Shown here piece by piece: positions 45,943-54,541 of a stretch of 64,000 nucleotides of DNA. Source of the stretch: Dyadobacter endophyticus (lineage in GTDB: Bacteria; Bacteroidota; Bacteroidia; Cytophagales; Spirosomataceae). The stretch spans positions 1-64,000 of the forward strand of contig NZ_BMIA01000008.1 in the NCBI RefSeq assembly GCF_014641595.1, read 5' to 3'. The position numbers and the translations under genes were made by a program. The notes under the pieces were generated by a model, which was not told the DNA's origin, did no database searches, and worked only from the letters and a program-made list of their open reading frames with translations. How positions within the stretch are numbered: the first letter of the stretch is position 1; every line of letters starts with the position of its first letter.

Positions 45943-45969
45943 TTTGTTAATTTGAGTAGTTAAAATGGG

Positions 45970-47310
45970 TTATCTGACATGCTCGATGTCTTTTGCTTCG
46001 TTTTTTGGCCAGGTAAAAAGGAATGTAGTCTCTTCGCCCATGACCGTTTCGATCCGGACACTGCTATGTTTCTCGTCGAGGATTTTCTTGACGATAGCCA
46101 GCCCAACGCCGGTACTTTCTATTTCATCGCGTGCCTGCAATGTCTGGAAAATGACAAATATCCGCTCGTGGAACTCGGGGCTGATGCCGGGGCCGTTATC
46201 GGCCACGTAAAATTCGAACTGGCTGCCAAGGTCTTTCCAGCCAATTGTTATATTGATCTCCGCCTTATCGTTATATTTAATACCGTTTGAAATCAGGTTT
46301 TGCAGGATTTGGGTTAACGCAATTCTTTCCGCTTCGATCTCCATACCCGCATCGCCTTCGATCCGGAATGAAAGCGGTTTTTTGGTACTGAATGATTCAC
46401 ACAATTCGTCTACCAGGCTTCTGATCAGGAATTTCTCTTTCACGGTTTTGATCCGGCCGGCGCGGGAATAGGACAAAATGCCGTTGATCAGGTTCTCCAT
46501 CCGGTGTACACGCCCGCGCAGCAGTCTGAACTGGTCCTTAGTCTCACCTTCCAGCATGTGGCTGATATCCTCCTCGATCCATTCCGAAAGATTATTGATC
46601 GCGCGCAGCGGCGCCTTCAAATCATGGCTTACGACGTAAGCGAACTGATCAAGTTCCGCATTGATCCGTTCCAGGTCGCGGGTGTAGGAGGTCAGTTTCA
46701 TTTCGGCCGTTACGCGCGCGGTCACGTCCGAAAGCGTTCCCGTGAAGCCGATGTGCTCGCCGTTGGCAAAATAGGGGCTCAATGAAATTCCCAGCCATTT
46801 CTCCAATCCGTCGGCGGTGAATATCCTCAGGGTTTCTTCTTTTCCTGTGGATTCGTTTTTTAATAATTCAACCAGCTTTTCCCTCGATTCGGAAGTGGGG
46901 AGAAAGCCTGCAAAACGCTGACCAAGGCTGGCGCTTACCGGATAGCCCGTGATGCTTTCCCAGGCATGGTTGAGGTAAGTGAAGTTGCCGTCGCGATCGA
47001 GCTGCACCAATACTTCCGAAATGCTGTCTACCACCTCTTCGAGCCTTTTATTTGTGAGCGCGGCTTCTTCCGTCTTTTCCTGTGCAATGCGGCTGAGCTC
47101 GCGGTTGGCCTTAAAAAGCTCTCCGGAGCTTTGTTCCAATATCAGCTCCATCCGCGTTAGATCGTCTTGATACTCAGTATATGCTTGATTTACAGCTAGT
47201 AAGAAGTCGTGTATGTCGGGATGATCGGCGAGTTCAGGGGGTAACGACTTCCTGATCTGCCGTTTTAAGAGCCGGTGATAAGTGGTTTCGGTCAGTTCGA
47301 GCGTTTGCAT
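45970..47310 (-). CDS. PAS-domain histidine kinase (446 aa)
   Basis: Residues 40-95 form a coiled coil. A PAS domain follows (93-200, NFTYLNHAWESITGYPV). The phosphoacceptor is His229 in FAYVVSHDLKAPLRAI, the phytochrome-like kinase type, with ATPase motifs NLISNGIKYND, VADNGPGIS and GVGLAIVKKI. No membrane segment is present. It lies three bases after the FIST gene, so the FIST domain may provide its input signal. It likely phosphorylates the single receiver encoded downstream. Confidence 0.95.
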   Translation of the reverse strand: MQTLELTETTYHRLLKRQIRKSLPPELADHPDIHDFLLAVNQAYTEYQDDLTRMELILEQSSGELFKANRELSRIAQEKTEEAALTNKRLEEVVDSISEVLVQLDRDGNFTYLNHAWESITGYPVSASLGQRFAGFLPTSESREKLVELLKNESTGKEETLRIFTADGLEKWLGISLSPYFANGEHIGFTGTLSDVTARVTAEMKLTSYTRDLERINAELDQFAYVVSHDLKAPLRAINNLSEWIEEDISHMLEGETKDQFRLLRGRVHRMENLINGILSYSRAGRIKTVKEKFLIRSLVDELCESFSTKKPLSFRIEGDAGMEIEAERIALTQILQNLISNGIKYNDKAEINITIGWKDLGSQFEFYVADNGPGISPEFHERIFVIFQTLQARDEIESTGVGLAIVKKILDEKHSSVRIETVMGEETTFLFTWPKNEAKDIEHVR

Positions 47311-47313
47311 GGG

Positions 47314-48435
47314 TTATTCACTGAAAGTGGTAATAGTCATGGTTTGGTTATGCAGCTCGCACAACGAATCGCGGTTGAACGGGGCTAGCTCACCGTAGGA
47401 GTAGAAGCCGGTCATGACCGGTCCGTTCAGCACTTCGGAGACGGATTCTACCTCTTCTTCCACCATTTGCTTCAATACGAGCTTGCGTCCGACGCAACTT
47501 ACCAGAATCGCAAATTCGGCATTATTATCAAGGCTGCGCGCCGCTTCCTGGGCCGCTTCCTCGGCGCCATTGATGAGCCGGTCGTTATTGGCCTTCATTA
47601 ATCTGACGAACGAGCCTTCGGGAATGTCGCCAGCGAACGTAAGGCTCTTTTCTTCCTCATTGATACCCAGAATGGTGCGCACCACAGGGACGCGGTCCTC
47701 ATTGTCGCGCATGCTCAGCGGGAAAAGTAGGCCTGAGGCAGGCAGGTCTTTTGCTTTTTCGCCAAGAAAAGATTTATAAAGATCGAGCGCAGGCTGCCCG
47801 TCGATTTCGTAAAGAATATTGTCCTTAGAACGGGTTACCCGCCTGTCGAGCCCGAAACTATCCCAGCCGCCGCGCGAGCCGAAGCCGATCGAAAGTTTCT
47901 CACCATAAAAGCCAATAGCCGCCACACTTTCCGTTGTGACTTTTCCATCGGGCTCAATAATTATCGTACGGGCGAAATGGGAGCCGTCACCCGCGAGGCC
48001 GCCGGTGATCGTAACTCCGTCCGTCAATCCTTCCGTCATGCCTTTCACAAGATCGGTACCGTTTACTTTCAGCCCGTCGGATATGACGAAGACATGTTTC
48101 AGACCCTTTATCGGAAGTTTCGAGACGAGCTGCTTGCCAGCCTCAAAGCTGTCGAATGCAATGTCTTCCAGACTGATTTTAGAACTTTTGATCGAAACTT
48201 GATCGAAAGCGACACCCGTCACAATGACGGAGTGATCCTTTACCGACTCGTTGGCGATCTCCCCGGCAGTTGAGCATCCGGAAAATACGGCATCGGGATA
48301 TTGCAATGCCAACTGGCGCGGAATATCCGTCGTTTCAAGCAGTTCGCGGTCGCCGAAGATAAACAGCAATTGCGGAGAAAAGGAGAACGGGATTTCAGAC
48401 GGCCTATTTGAATAGACAAACTGTTCAATCTGCAT
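47314..48435 (-). CDS. FIST-domain sensory protein (373 aa)
   Basis: FIST N and FIST C domains cover the protein: early DAVFSGCSTAGEIAN and VFVISDGLKVNGTDLV, then GGLAGDGSHFARTI and VAAIGFYGEKLSIGFGSRGG, and late EFAILVSCVGRKL. FIST domains bind small ligands, probably amino acids or related compounds, and act as inputs for kinases. Here FIST is a separate soluble protein, first in the operon and three bases from the kinase gene. Confidence 0.9.
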   Translation of the reverse strand: MQIEQFVYSNRPSEIPFSFSPQLLFIFGDRELLETTDIPRQLALQYPDAVFSGCSTAGEIANESVKDHSVIVTGVAFDQVSIKSSKISLEDIAFDSFEAGKQLVSKLPIKGLKHVFVISDGLKVNGTDLVKGMTEGLTDGVTITGGLAGDGSHFARTIIIEPDGKVTTESVAAIGFYGEKLSIGFGSRGGWDSFGLDRRVTRSKDNILYEIDGQPALDLYKSFLGEKAKDLPASGLLFPLSMRDNEDRVPVVRTILGINEEEKSLTFAGDIPEGSFVRLMKANNDRLINGAEEAAQEAARSLDNNAEFAILVSCVGRKLVLKQMVEEEVESVSEVLNGPVMTGFYSYGELAPFNRDSLCELHNQTMTITTFSE

Positions 48436-48523
48436 AGATACAGGTGGTTGCGACTAATAATTCGATCAACAATTTACATAAAACTTTTGAGAACGAATTA
48501 ATTTTACGCTTGACGCTGCAATG

Positions 48524-48531
48524 CAAATGTA
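48524..48531 (-). promoter_or_regulatory. Putative -7 promoter element of the FIST/kinase operon
   Basis: On the minus strand this reads TACATTTG, a match to TAnnTTTG, about 90 bases before the FIST start. No TTG sits at -33. Confidence 0.3.
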
Positions 48532-48543
48532 AATCGGTTTATA

Positions 48544-49890
48544 CTACGAAATAGATGGGAACGAAATGCCCTTGATTTTACGGAATAGTTCTACGGCGTA
48601 AAGGTCCGTCATGCCCGATACAAAATCGAGGACGGTCTGTATTCTGGAATAAGGGTCTGTTTTGGTTGTGATGAATTGCCGGGGGATAAGTTCCACCAGC
48701 TTACGGGTATAATGTGAATTATTATTAAGGTAGGCAGGTACGAATTCTTCCAGCAATCCACCCATTACTTTATAACCTGCCACTTCGATCTGCACCACCG
48801 ACGAGTAGTTGTAGATCTTATGAACAGAAATGCGGGCGATCTCCTTCATCGCCGACCGGTGGGGCTCGGGAATGCGGTCGATCAGGCCTGCGTTGAAATC
48901 GCCGTTCAGGATCGTTTCCTGCTCATTGATAAACAGTTCCGAGCAAGCGCCGATCAGTGTACTGATCGATTTGGCGCGAAGCAGGCCGATTTTTGCGTCA
49001 TCATCCTCGATTTCCGCCAGGCGGCCCGGCATCCGCGGATCGTTGCAAAGTGCAAGCAACAGCGCTTCCACTTCCTGATAAGACAGGATTTTGAGCCGGT
49101 GAGCATCTTCAAGGTCGATAATATTGTAGCAGATGTCGTCCGCAGCTTCCACCAGGTACACGAGCGGATGCCTTTTGTATACCATCGGCGATTCCGAAAC
49201 CTGCGATAAGCCAAGCTCGGCGGCGATCTTTCGAAAGCCAGCCTGCTCAGACTGGAAGAAACCGTATTTTTTAGTATAAATATTCGCCTTCTGATGTCCT
49301 GCGAGAGATTCGCAGGGATATTTGGCAATGGCGGCAAGCGTGGAGTAGGTCAATGCAAAACTGCCATAACCCTTGCCCGCATACGGATGCGTGAGGATGC
49401 GGATCGCATTGGCATTGCCTTCAAAGTGCGTCAGATCGGCCCATTGTGCTTCGCTGACCTCTTTTTGGTATTTCAAACCATCGCCGTCCGTAAAGTAATG
49501 CGAAATAGCAGCTTCGCCTGAGTGCCCGAATGCCGGGTTGCCGAGATCGTGCGCCAGGCAGGCGGCCGAAATGATATTGCCGATCTCACTGATCAGCGGC
49601 AGCTCGTCGTCAATCTGATGGTTCCGGGTTTTCAGATTATTATAAAACATCCGCCCCAGTGACTTGCCTACACTTGCTACTTCGAGACTGTGCGTGAGTC
49701 TGTTATGGACAAAAATACTCCCGGGAAGTGGGAAAACCTGTGTTTTGTTCTGCAACCTGCGGAAGGGAGAAGAAAAGATCAGCCTGTCGTAATCGCGCTG
49801 GAATTCCGAGCGGGCCTCGGTCGGATCTGAATTGTACTTGTCTTCGCTGCCCCAGCGTTTGGCCGACAGCAATTGTTCCCACTTCATCAT
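48544..49890 (-). CDS. dgt: Deoxyguanosinetriphosphate triphosphohydrolase-like (448 aa)
   Basis: An HD-domain enzyme that removes triphosphate from dNTPs. HD residues: His67 in NRLTHSLEV, then His114-Asp115 in CLAHDLGNPAFGH, with a later Asp in DDICYNIID. The start has two adjacent Met codons and either may be used. Family length is about 440-500, which fits. dGTPases tune dNTP pools and can limit phage or DNA damage. It stands alone, with a TAGTTTTG element at 49910-49917 on its strand just upstream. Confidence 0.9.
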   Translation of the reverse strand: MMKWEQLLSAKRWGSEDKYNSDPTEARSEFQRDYDRLIFSSPFRRLQNKTQVFPLPGSIFVHNRLTHSLEVASVGKSLGRMFYNNLKTRNHQIDDELPLISEIGNIISAACLAHDLGNPAFGHSGEAAISHYFTDGDGLKYQKEVSEAQWADLTHFEGNANAIRILTHPYAGKGYGSFALTYSTLAAIAKYPCESLAGHQKANIYTKKYGFFQSEQAGFRKIAAELGLSQVSESPMVYKRHPLVYLVEAADDICYNIIDLEDAHRLKILSYQEVEALLLALCNDPRMPGRLAEIEDDDAKIGLLRAKSISTLIGACSELFINEQETILNGDFNAGLIDRIPEPHRSAMKEIARISVHKIYNYSSVVQIEVAGYKVMGGLLEEFVPAYLNNNSHYTRKLVELIPRQFITTKTDPYSRIQTVLDFVSGMTDLYAVELFRKIKGISFPSIS

Positions 49891-49909
49891 ATTGATTTCG
49901 AATAAACGG

Positions 49910-49917
49910 CAAAACTA
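49910..49917 (-). promoter_or_regulatory. Putative -7 promoter element of the dgt gene
   Basis: On the minus strand it reads TAGTTTTG, matching TAnnTTTG, 20 bases before the start. No matching -33 element was seen. Confidence 0.3.
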
Positions 49918-50035
49918 ATGGCTTTCGGCGAAAATGTGCAGGGAAAGGTAGCTATTGCGGGTTTCAGGTAGAAACCGGCAGCCTGCACGCTTTTAATAGG
50001 GTCATAGATAAGGATTTATTTCAAACCGAAACAAT

Positions 50036-51088
50036 ATGAAAAAGCTAGCATGGTGTTTGTTTTTTGGGGTTATTTCAACCGCTTTGACCGGCTCGCCGGC
50101 GTCGGCCCAGAAAAACGAAGCGCTAACCCGTGAAATGCGCGAAGCGGTAACTACATTTCTGAAAACCCTTACCCCCGAACAGCGACAGGAAACCGCTCTT
50201 CCCTATGCCGATCTGGCCCGTTTCGATTGGAATTTTACGCCGAGAGCCCGCAAGGGCATTACTTTTAAGACTATGAGTGCTGCCCAGCGCAAAGCTGCGA
50301 TGGAGATGGTGCGCGTAGTGCTTAGCCAGGAGGGTTACAGCAAAGCCGAGCAAATCATTGATCTCGAAAACGTACTGCGCGTCGTGGAATCCCGACCCGC
50401 CAACGACACCTACCGCGATCCTGAAAATTATGCATTCCTCGTTTTTGGCACACCGGGCGACGAACCCTGGGGCTGGCGGGTGGAAGGGCACCATTTGTCG
50501 CTGCACTTTTCGTCGGTTGACAACCAGGTCACCTACACACCCAGCTTTTTCGGCAGCAACCCAGGCCAGGTAATGGCCGACGTTCCGCAGAAAGGCAAGC
50601 GGATACTCAAAGCCGAGCAGGACCTTGCATTCGATTTACTCCACAGCCTCGATGCCTCTCAGCTCGAAAAAGCAAATCTCGGAGCGAAAGCGCCTAACGA
50701 GATATTTACATCCAATGCAAGAAAAGCCTCGCTGGCCAAAATGGAAGGCGTTGCGATGGGCGAATTGAATGCGGCTCAAAAAACGGCATTCAAAAAACTG
50801 ATTATGGCCTACCTGCAACGGTACCACGTCACGCTCAAAAACCAGCAATGGGCCGAGCTCGAAAAGAACGGTATCGACAAAATCCATTTCGCCTGGCTCG
50901 GCGACCAGCAACCCGAGATCGGTACCGGGCATGGCCACTACTACCGCATCCACGGCCCGACGTTCCTGATCGAATTTGACAACACGCAAAACGGCGGGAA
51001 TCATATTCACTCCGTTGTAAGGGATTTGACCAGTGATTTTGGGGAGGATTTATTGCAGGCGCATTATGAGGCGGGGCATAAGAAGTGA
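50036..51088 (+). CDS. Secreted DUF3500 protein (350 aa)
   Basis: The signal peptide is about 1-24 (ends ASAQ). The remainder matches the DUF3500 family: WNFTPRARKGITFKTMS, LVFGTPGDEPWGWRVEGHHL, YTPSFFGSNPG, and a C-terminal HYYRIHGPTFLIEFDN with NHIHSVVRDL. The conserved His and Asp residues suggest a metal site, but no activity is established for the family that I know of. It is probably periplasmic and stands alone. Confidence 0.9.
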   Translation: MKKLAWCLFFGVISTALTGSPASAQKNEALTREMREAVTTFLKTLTPEQRQETALPYADLARFDWNFTPRARKGITFKTMSAAQRKAAMEMVRVVLSQEGYSKAEQIIDLENVLRVVESRPANDTYRDPENYAFLVFGTPGDEPWGWRVEGHHLSLHFSSVDNQVTYTPSFFGSNPGQVMADVPQKGKRILKAEQDLAFDLLHSLDASQLEKANLGAKAPNEIFTSNARKASLAKMEGVAMGELNAAQKTAFKKLIMAYLQRYHVTLKNQQWAELEKNGIDKIHFAWLGDQQPEIGTGHGHYYRIHGPTFLIEFDNTQNGGNHIHSVVRDLTSDFGEDLLQAHYEAGHKK

Positions 51089-51137
51089 GTAAGTGCATGG
51101 GAAAACTCGTATATTAGGGTAAACAAATAGGAAAAAG

Positions 51138-51374
51138 ATGTCTGCGACAGGATTGAAAGAGCGGTTGATTGATAGGATCAGGGAGATCGATAATGAGGAT
51201 ATTCTGGCCGAGGCCTACCGGTTGTTGGCGACAGAATCCGATTTGGAAGAGCCTCTCAAACTGAATAATGCGCAAAAAGTGGCCATCGACGAAGCGCGGG
51301 AGCAAATCAAGAATGGGGCATACCTTACCAATAACCAGGCCGACAAAGAAATCGAAGAATGGCTAAACAAGTAA
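51138..51374 (+). CDS. Antitoxin-like protein of a broken RelE/ParE pair (78 aa)
   Basis: A small acidic helical protein (LKERLIDRIREIDNEDILAE, ending ADKEIEEWLNK) typical of antitoxins paired with RelE/ParE toxins in Bacteroidota. Its end overlaps the start of the toxin reading frame by 16 bases (51359-51374). The C-terminal helix would normally wrap the toxin. Since the toxin is interrupted, this gene is probably a relic or has another role. Confidence 0.8.
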   Translation: MSATGLKERLIDRIREIDNEDILAEAYRLLATESDLEEPLKLNNAQKVAIDEAREQIKNGAYLTNNQADKEIEEWLNK

Positions 51375-51658
51375 TCTGGTCCGCCAGAGCACACACTGAT
51401 CGAAAACATATATTAGAATACTGGATTAACCGAAACCAATCCAAAACATACAGCCGGAAGCTTAACAAGCTTTTCAAAGAGGCTATTGAGTTGGTTGCCA
51501 TGCATCCCTAAATCGGTAAGAGAACCGATGTTGAACACGTTCGCATTAAGATCGTCCGCGACTATTTTGTCATTTATGAGGAAACGGAATCGGAAATACA
51601 TATTCTGACGATTTGGAATAGTCGTCAGGATCCGGAAAATTTGGAGTGGGAATTTTAA
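51359..51658 (+). pseudogene. RelE/ParE toxin interrupted by one stop codon
   Basis: The frame reads MAKQVIWSARAHTDRKHILE, continues to VAMHP and stops at codon 51 (TAA at 51509-51511). It then runs on without a shift as IGKRTDVEHVRIKIVRDYF, IHILTIWNSRQDPENLEWEF and a natural stop. The full 99-residue product would be a normal-length RelE/ParE-family toxin. One substitution (for example CAA or GAA to TAA) explains the break. A truncated 50-residue product would lack the catalytic half. Confidence 0.9.
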
Positions 51659-51666
51659 AATCATCG

Positions 51667-52332
51667 ATGACTCCAACACCGCGCCGCTACTTTATTATCA
51701 ACAAACCCCACAATATGGTTTCGCAGTTCGTCAGCACCGATGATGTCCGGTTGCTGGGTGCGCTGGATTTTGAATTTCCTGAGGGGACTCATGCCGTGGG
51801 GCGGCTGGATAGCCACTCCGAGGGGTTGCTGATCCTTACTACCAATAAAAAAGTCACTAATCTGCTTTTCCAGGGCGAAGTGCCGCATAAGCGCACCTAT
51901 TGGGTGAATGTGGGCCATATCGTTTCGACTGAAACAGTAGAATTGCTACGGACGGGCATTCCCATTCGCGTGAAGGGTGGTGTTTATTACACCACAGCAC
52001 CCTGCCAAGTCGAGATTATCGACCGCCCCCCGATTTTAAGTACACATCAAAACGAAGCCCAGCCCGATGTGCCGAATACCTGGTTGAACATCACGCTCAC
52101 GGAAGGGAAATTTCACCAGGTCAGGAAGATGGTGCGGGAGGCTAATCATCGTTGCAGGCGTCTTATTCGCGCCAGTATCGAGGATTTGGAGCTGGGTGAT
52201 CTGCCGCCTGGCGGGGTTAGGGAAATAGAGGAGGCCGAATTTTTCAGGCTGCTGAAAATAGAAAACTGGAAGTCATCGATTTCGTCCGACGATTTCCTGG
52301 TAGAGCCGTCCATCGAAAATCCTGCATACTAG
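51667..52332 (+). CDS. RNA pseudouridine synthase, RluE/RsuA type
   Basis: The catalytic Asp48 lies in AVGRLDSHSEGLLILT, the motif of the RsuA/RluE branch, followed by RTYWVNVGH and the C-terminal GKFHQVRKMVREANHR. The enzyme isomerises uridine in ribosomal RNA. I use the ATG at 51667 (MTPTPRRYF) rather than 51646, because the upstream choice would overlap the toxin remnant and adds a non-conserved lead. No S4 domain is present. About 221 residues. Confidence 0.9.
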   Translation: MTPTPRRYFIINKPHNMVSQFVSTDDVRLLGALDFEFPEGTHAVGRLDSHSEGLLILTTNKKVTNLLFQGEVPHKRTYWVNVGHIVSTETVELLRTGIPIRVKGGVYYTTAPCQVEIIDRPPILSTHQNEAQPDVPNTWLNITLTEGKFHQVRKMVREANHRCRRLIRASIEDLELGDLPPGGVREIEEAEFFRLLKIENWKSSISSDDFLVEPSIENPAY

Positions 52333-52381
52333 TTGCCTGCGGGATTAGTTTTAGCCCACATTCACATTAACTGATCGCGTC

Positions 52382-52753
52382 ATGAACCTCATTGGAAACA
52401 TTATCTGGCTAATTTTCGGCGGATTTGTTGTTTTTATCGAATATATGCTCGCCGGCCTGGCGCTTTGCCTGACGATCGTCGGCATTCCTTTCGGCATTCA
52501 ATGTTTCAAGATCGGTATTATGACGCTCTTTCCATTCGGTCAGCATGTGCGGGAAGTCCCTGGGAATATCGGTTGTTTATCGACCGTTTTCAATATCATC
52601 TGGATTTTCCTGGGCGGGATCTGGATCGCGCTTACGCATTTGATTTTCGGGATACTGCTGGCGATCACCATTATCGGTCTGCCTTTCGCGAAACAGCATT
52701 TCAAACTGATGAGCTTGTCTTTTACACCTTTTGGTAAAGAGATTTATTCATGA
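52382..52753 (+). CDS. YccF-family membrane protein (123 aa)
   Basis: Two copies of the YccF repeat: GNIIWLIFGGFVVFIEYMLA with LTIVGIPFGIQCFKIG, then IWIFLGGIWIALTHLIFG with ITIIGLPFAKQHFKL. Three or four membrane segments are expected. Its function is unknown. The stop overlaps the next start as ATGA, so it is co-translated with the quinone oxidoreductase. Confidence 0.95.
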   Translation: MNLIGNIIWLIFGGFVVFIEYMLAGLALCLTIVGIPFGIQCFKIGIMTLFPFGQHVREVPGNIGCLSTVFNIIWIFLGGIWIALTHLIFGILLAITIIGLPFAKQHFKLMSLSFTPFGKEIYS

Positions 52754-53739
52754 AAGCCATTGTGATCACGAAGCCGGGAGGGCCGGAAGTGCTGGAAATT
52801 CACGAAAGTGAAACACCTGCACCCGCCGCTTCGGAAGTGCTGATTAAAGTATATGCGGCGGGTGTAAACCGGCCTGATGTTTTTCAAAGAAAAGGGAACT
52901 ATCCGCCACCGCCGGGAGCGCCGCAGGACGTTCCGGGGCTGGAAGTTGCCGGGGTAATAGCGCAGACAGGCGCCGATGTGACCGGATGGAAGCCTGGCGA
53001 GCGCGTATGTGCATTGCTCGCGGGCGGAGGTTACGCGGAATACACGCTCGCACAGGCGGCGCATTGCCTGCCTATACCCGAGGGCTTTGATAATATACAG
53101 GCCGCTTCATTGCCCGAAACGGTGTTCACGGTCTGGCATAATGTATTTCAGAGAGGGCGGTTGCAGGCGGGAGAGCGGTTTCTGGTGCATGGCGGCAGTA
53201 GCGGCATAGGCATTACCGCCATTCAGTTGGCCAAGGCATTCGGAGCAAAGGTGTTTACGACGGCAGGCTCGGATGAAAAATGCGCGGCTTGCGAGGCATT
53301 GGGCGCCGATATTAGTATTAATTATAAAACTTCAGACTTCGAGGAAGCATTGAGGGAGCAGGGCGCGGACGTGATCCTCGATATGGTCGGCGGTGATTAT
53401 ATTCCCAAAAACTTGCGCTTGCTACGCGAGGAAGGCCGGTTGGTTTTTATCAATACCATGAAAGGCAGTAAGGTCAAAGGCGCTGACGAGGCAGATTTTG
53501 GCTTGATTATGCGTAAGCGGCTCACAGTGACCGGCAGTACACTGCGAAACCGCGACCACGCTTTCAAAGCGGCATTAACTTCCGATATTCAAAAATACGT
53601 GTGGCCGGTTTTGGAAAAGGGCTTGTTTAAACCGGTGATCGCGCAGACATTTCCGCTCGCAGCAGCGGCAGAAGCACATACATTAATGGAAACCAGCGAC
53701 CATATCGGCAAGATTATTCTGCTGAATCAATGGCCGTAA
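52750..53739 (+). CDS. NAD(P)H quinone oxidoreductase, PIG3-like (329 aa)
   Basis: A zinc-free medium-chain dehydrogenase/reductase. The nucleotide loop is VHGGSSGIGITAIQLAK (147 onward), with the PIG3 hallmark NRPDVFQRKGNYPPPPGA near 40. It likely reduces quinones with NADPH. The start overlaps the YccF stop by four bases, and the end overlaps the convergent alpha/beta hydrolase gene by 26 bases. Confidence 0.95.
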   Translation: MKAIVITKPGGPEVLEIHESETPAPAASEVLIKVYAAGVNRPDVFQRKGNYPPPPGAPQDVPGLEVAGVIAQTGADVTGWKPGERVCALLAGGGYAEYTLAQAAHCLPIPEGFDNIQAASLPETVFTVWHNVFQRGRLQAGERFLVHGGSSGIGITAIQLAKAFGAKVFTTAGSDEKCAACEALGADISINYKTSDFEEALREQGADVILDMVGGDYIPKNLRLLREEGRLVFINTMKGSKVKGADEADFGLIMRKRLTVTGSTLRNRDHAFKAALTSDIQKYVWPVLEKGLFKPVIAQTFPLAAAAEAHTLMETSDHIGKIILLNQWP

Positions 53740-54487
53740 GCCGGTGGTTGAGGATTTTTGAAATCTGATCGGCCTGGGCATAAACCATTAAATGTCCACC
53801 CCCTTCGATGATGATATCCGGTTTTACAATGAGGATCGGGATCAGCTTATCGGCTGTACCGTGAATGTGGAACAGGTTTTCGACACGCTCTTTTCGGTTC
53901 CAGCCACTCATGCGGGTCAATGCCCATTTTAAAAATTTGCTGTCGGTGTCGTGCAGGATCTGTTTGAGCAGCTTTTTCAGCTCAGGGGTATCTGCTCCAA
54001 AATAGCTGTAAGTTAACCGGTTGGCTGATTTGAGTAGCGGTGCCGACAATGGTGACATCAGTAAAAACCGGATCATCATCTGATAAAACTTCGAAAGCGG
54101 AACGCCAGTCGACATACTCGAAATAAGTGTGACCTGCTGCGGACAAACGACATCGGCAATCTCTGAAGCAACAACCCCGCCGAAAGATAGACCCACGAGC
54201 TGAAAAGGTTGGGACGTGTCGATCTGCTTGCTCAACCGCGCTGCATAATGCTGCAACGACTCTTTCTTCAATGGTCTGACCCATTTGATATACTTCACAT
54301 TTAACCTCGGGTCGAGTTTCAGTTTGGTAAAAACACGCTCGTCGGCCCCAAGGCCACTGATGAAGTAAACATTCAATTTCTTTACGGAAACATCGACCGA
54401 AGCGTTATCGGTCGCGCTGACAGCCTGTGGGCCGGAAAATGAAAGTAATGCCAATAAAAAGCAGGAGTTGCGTATACTCGAAAACAT
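53714..54487 (-). CDS. Exported alpha/beta hydrolase (257 aa)
   Basis: A signal peptide (about 1-25) is followed by an alpha/beta hydrolase fold. The nucleophile elbow is GLSFGG with Ser101, the acid lies in HGTADKLIP and the His in GGGHLMV. NVYFISGLGADERVF gives the oxyanion-side strand. Substrate unknown. It lies 54 bases downstream of the TonB receptor gene and overlaps the convergent oxidoreductase gene by 26 bases. Confidence 0.9.
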   Translation of the reverse strand: MFSSIRNSCFLLALLSFSGPQAVSATDNASVDVSVKKLNVYFISGLGADERVFTKLKLDPRLNVKYIKWVRPLKKESLQHYAARLSKQIDTSQPFQLVGLSFGGVVASEIADVVCPQQVTLISSMSTGVPLSKFYQMMIRFLLMSPLSAPLLKSANRLTYSYFGADTPELKKLLKQILHDTDSKFLKWALTRMSGWNRKERVENLFHIHGTADKLIPILIVKPDIIIEGGGHLMVYAQADQISKILNHRLTAIDSAE

Positions 54488-54541
54488 AGATGGGTGCTTT
54501 CACGTCGAATATACGAACTCCTGCAAAAACAATGCCGCGCA

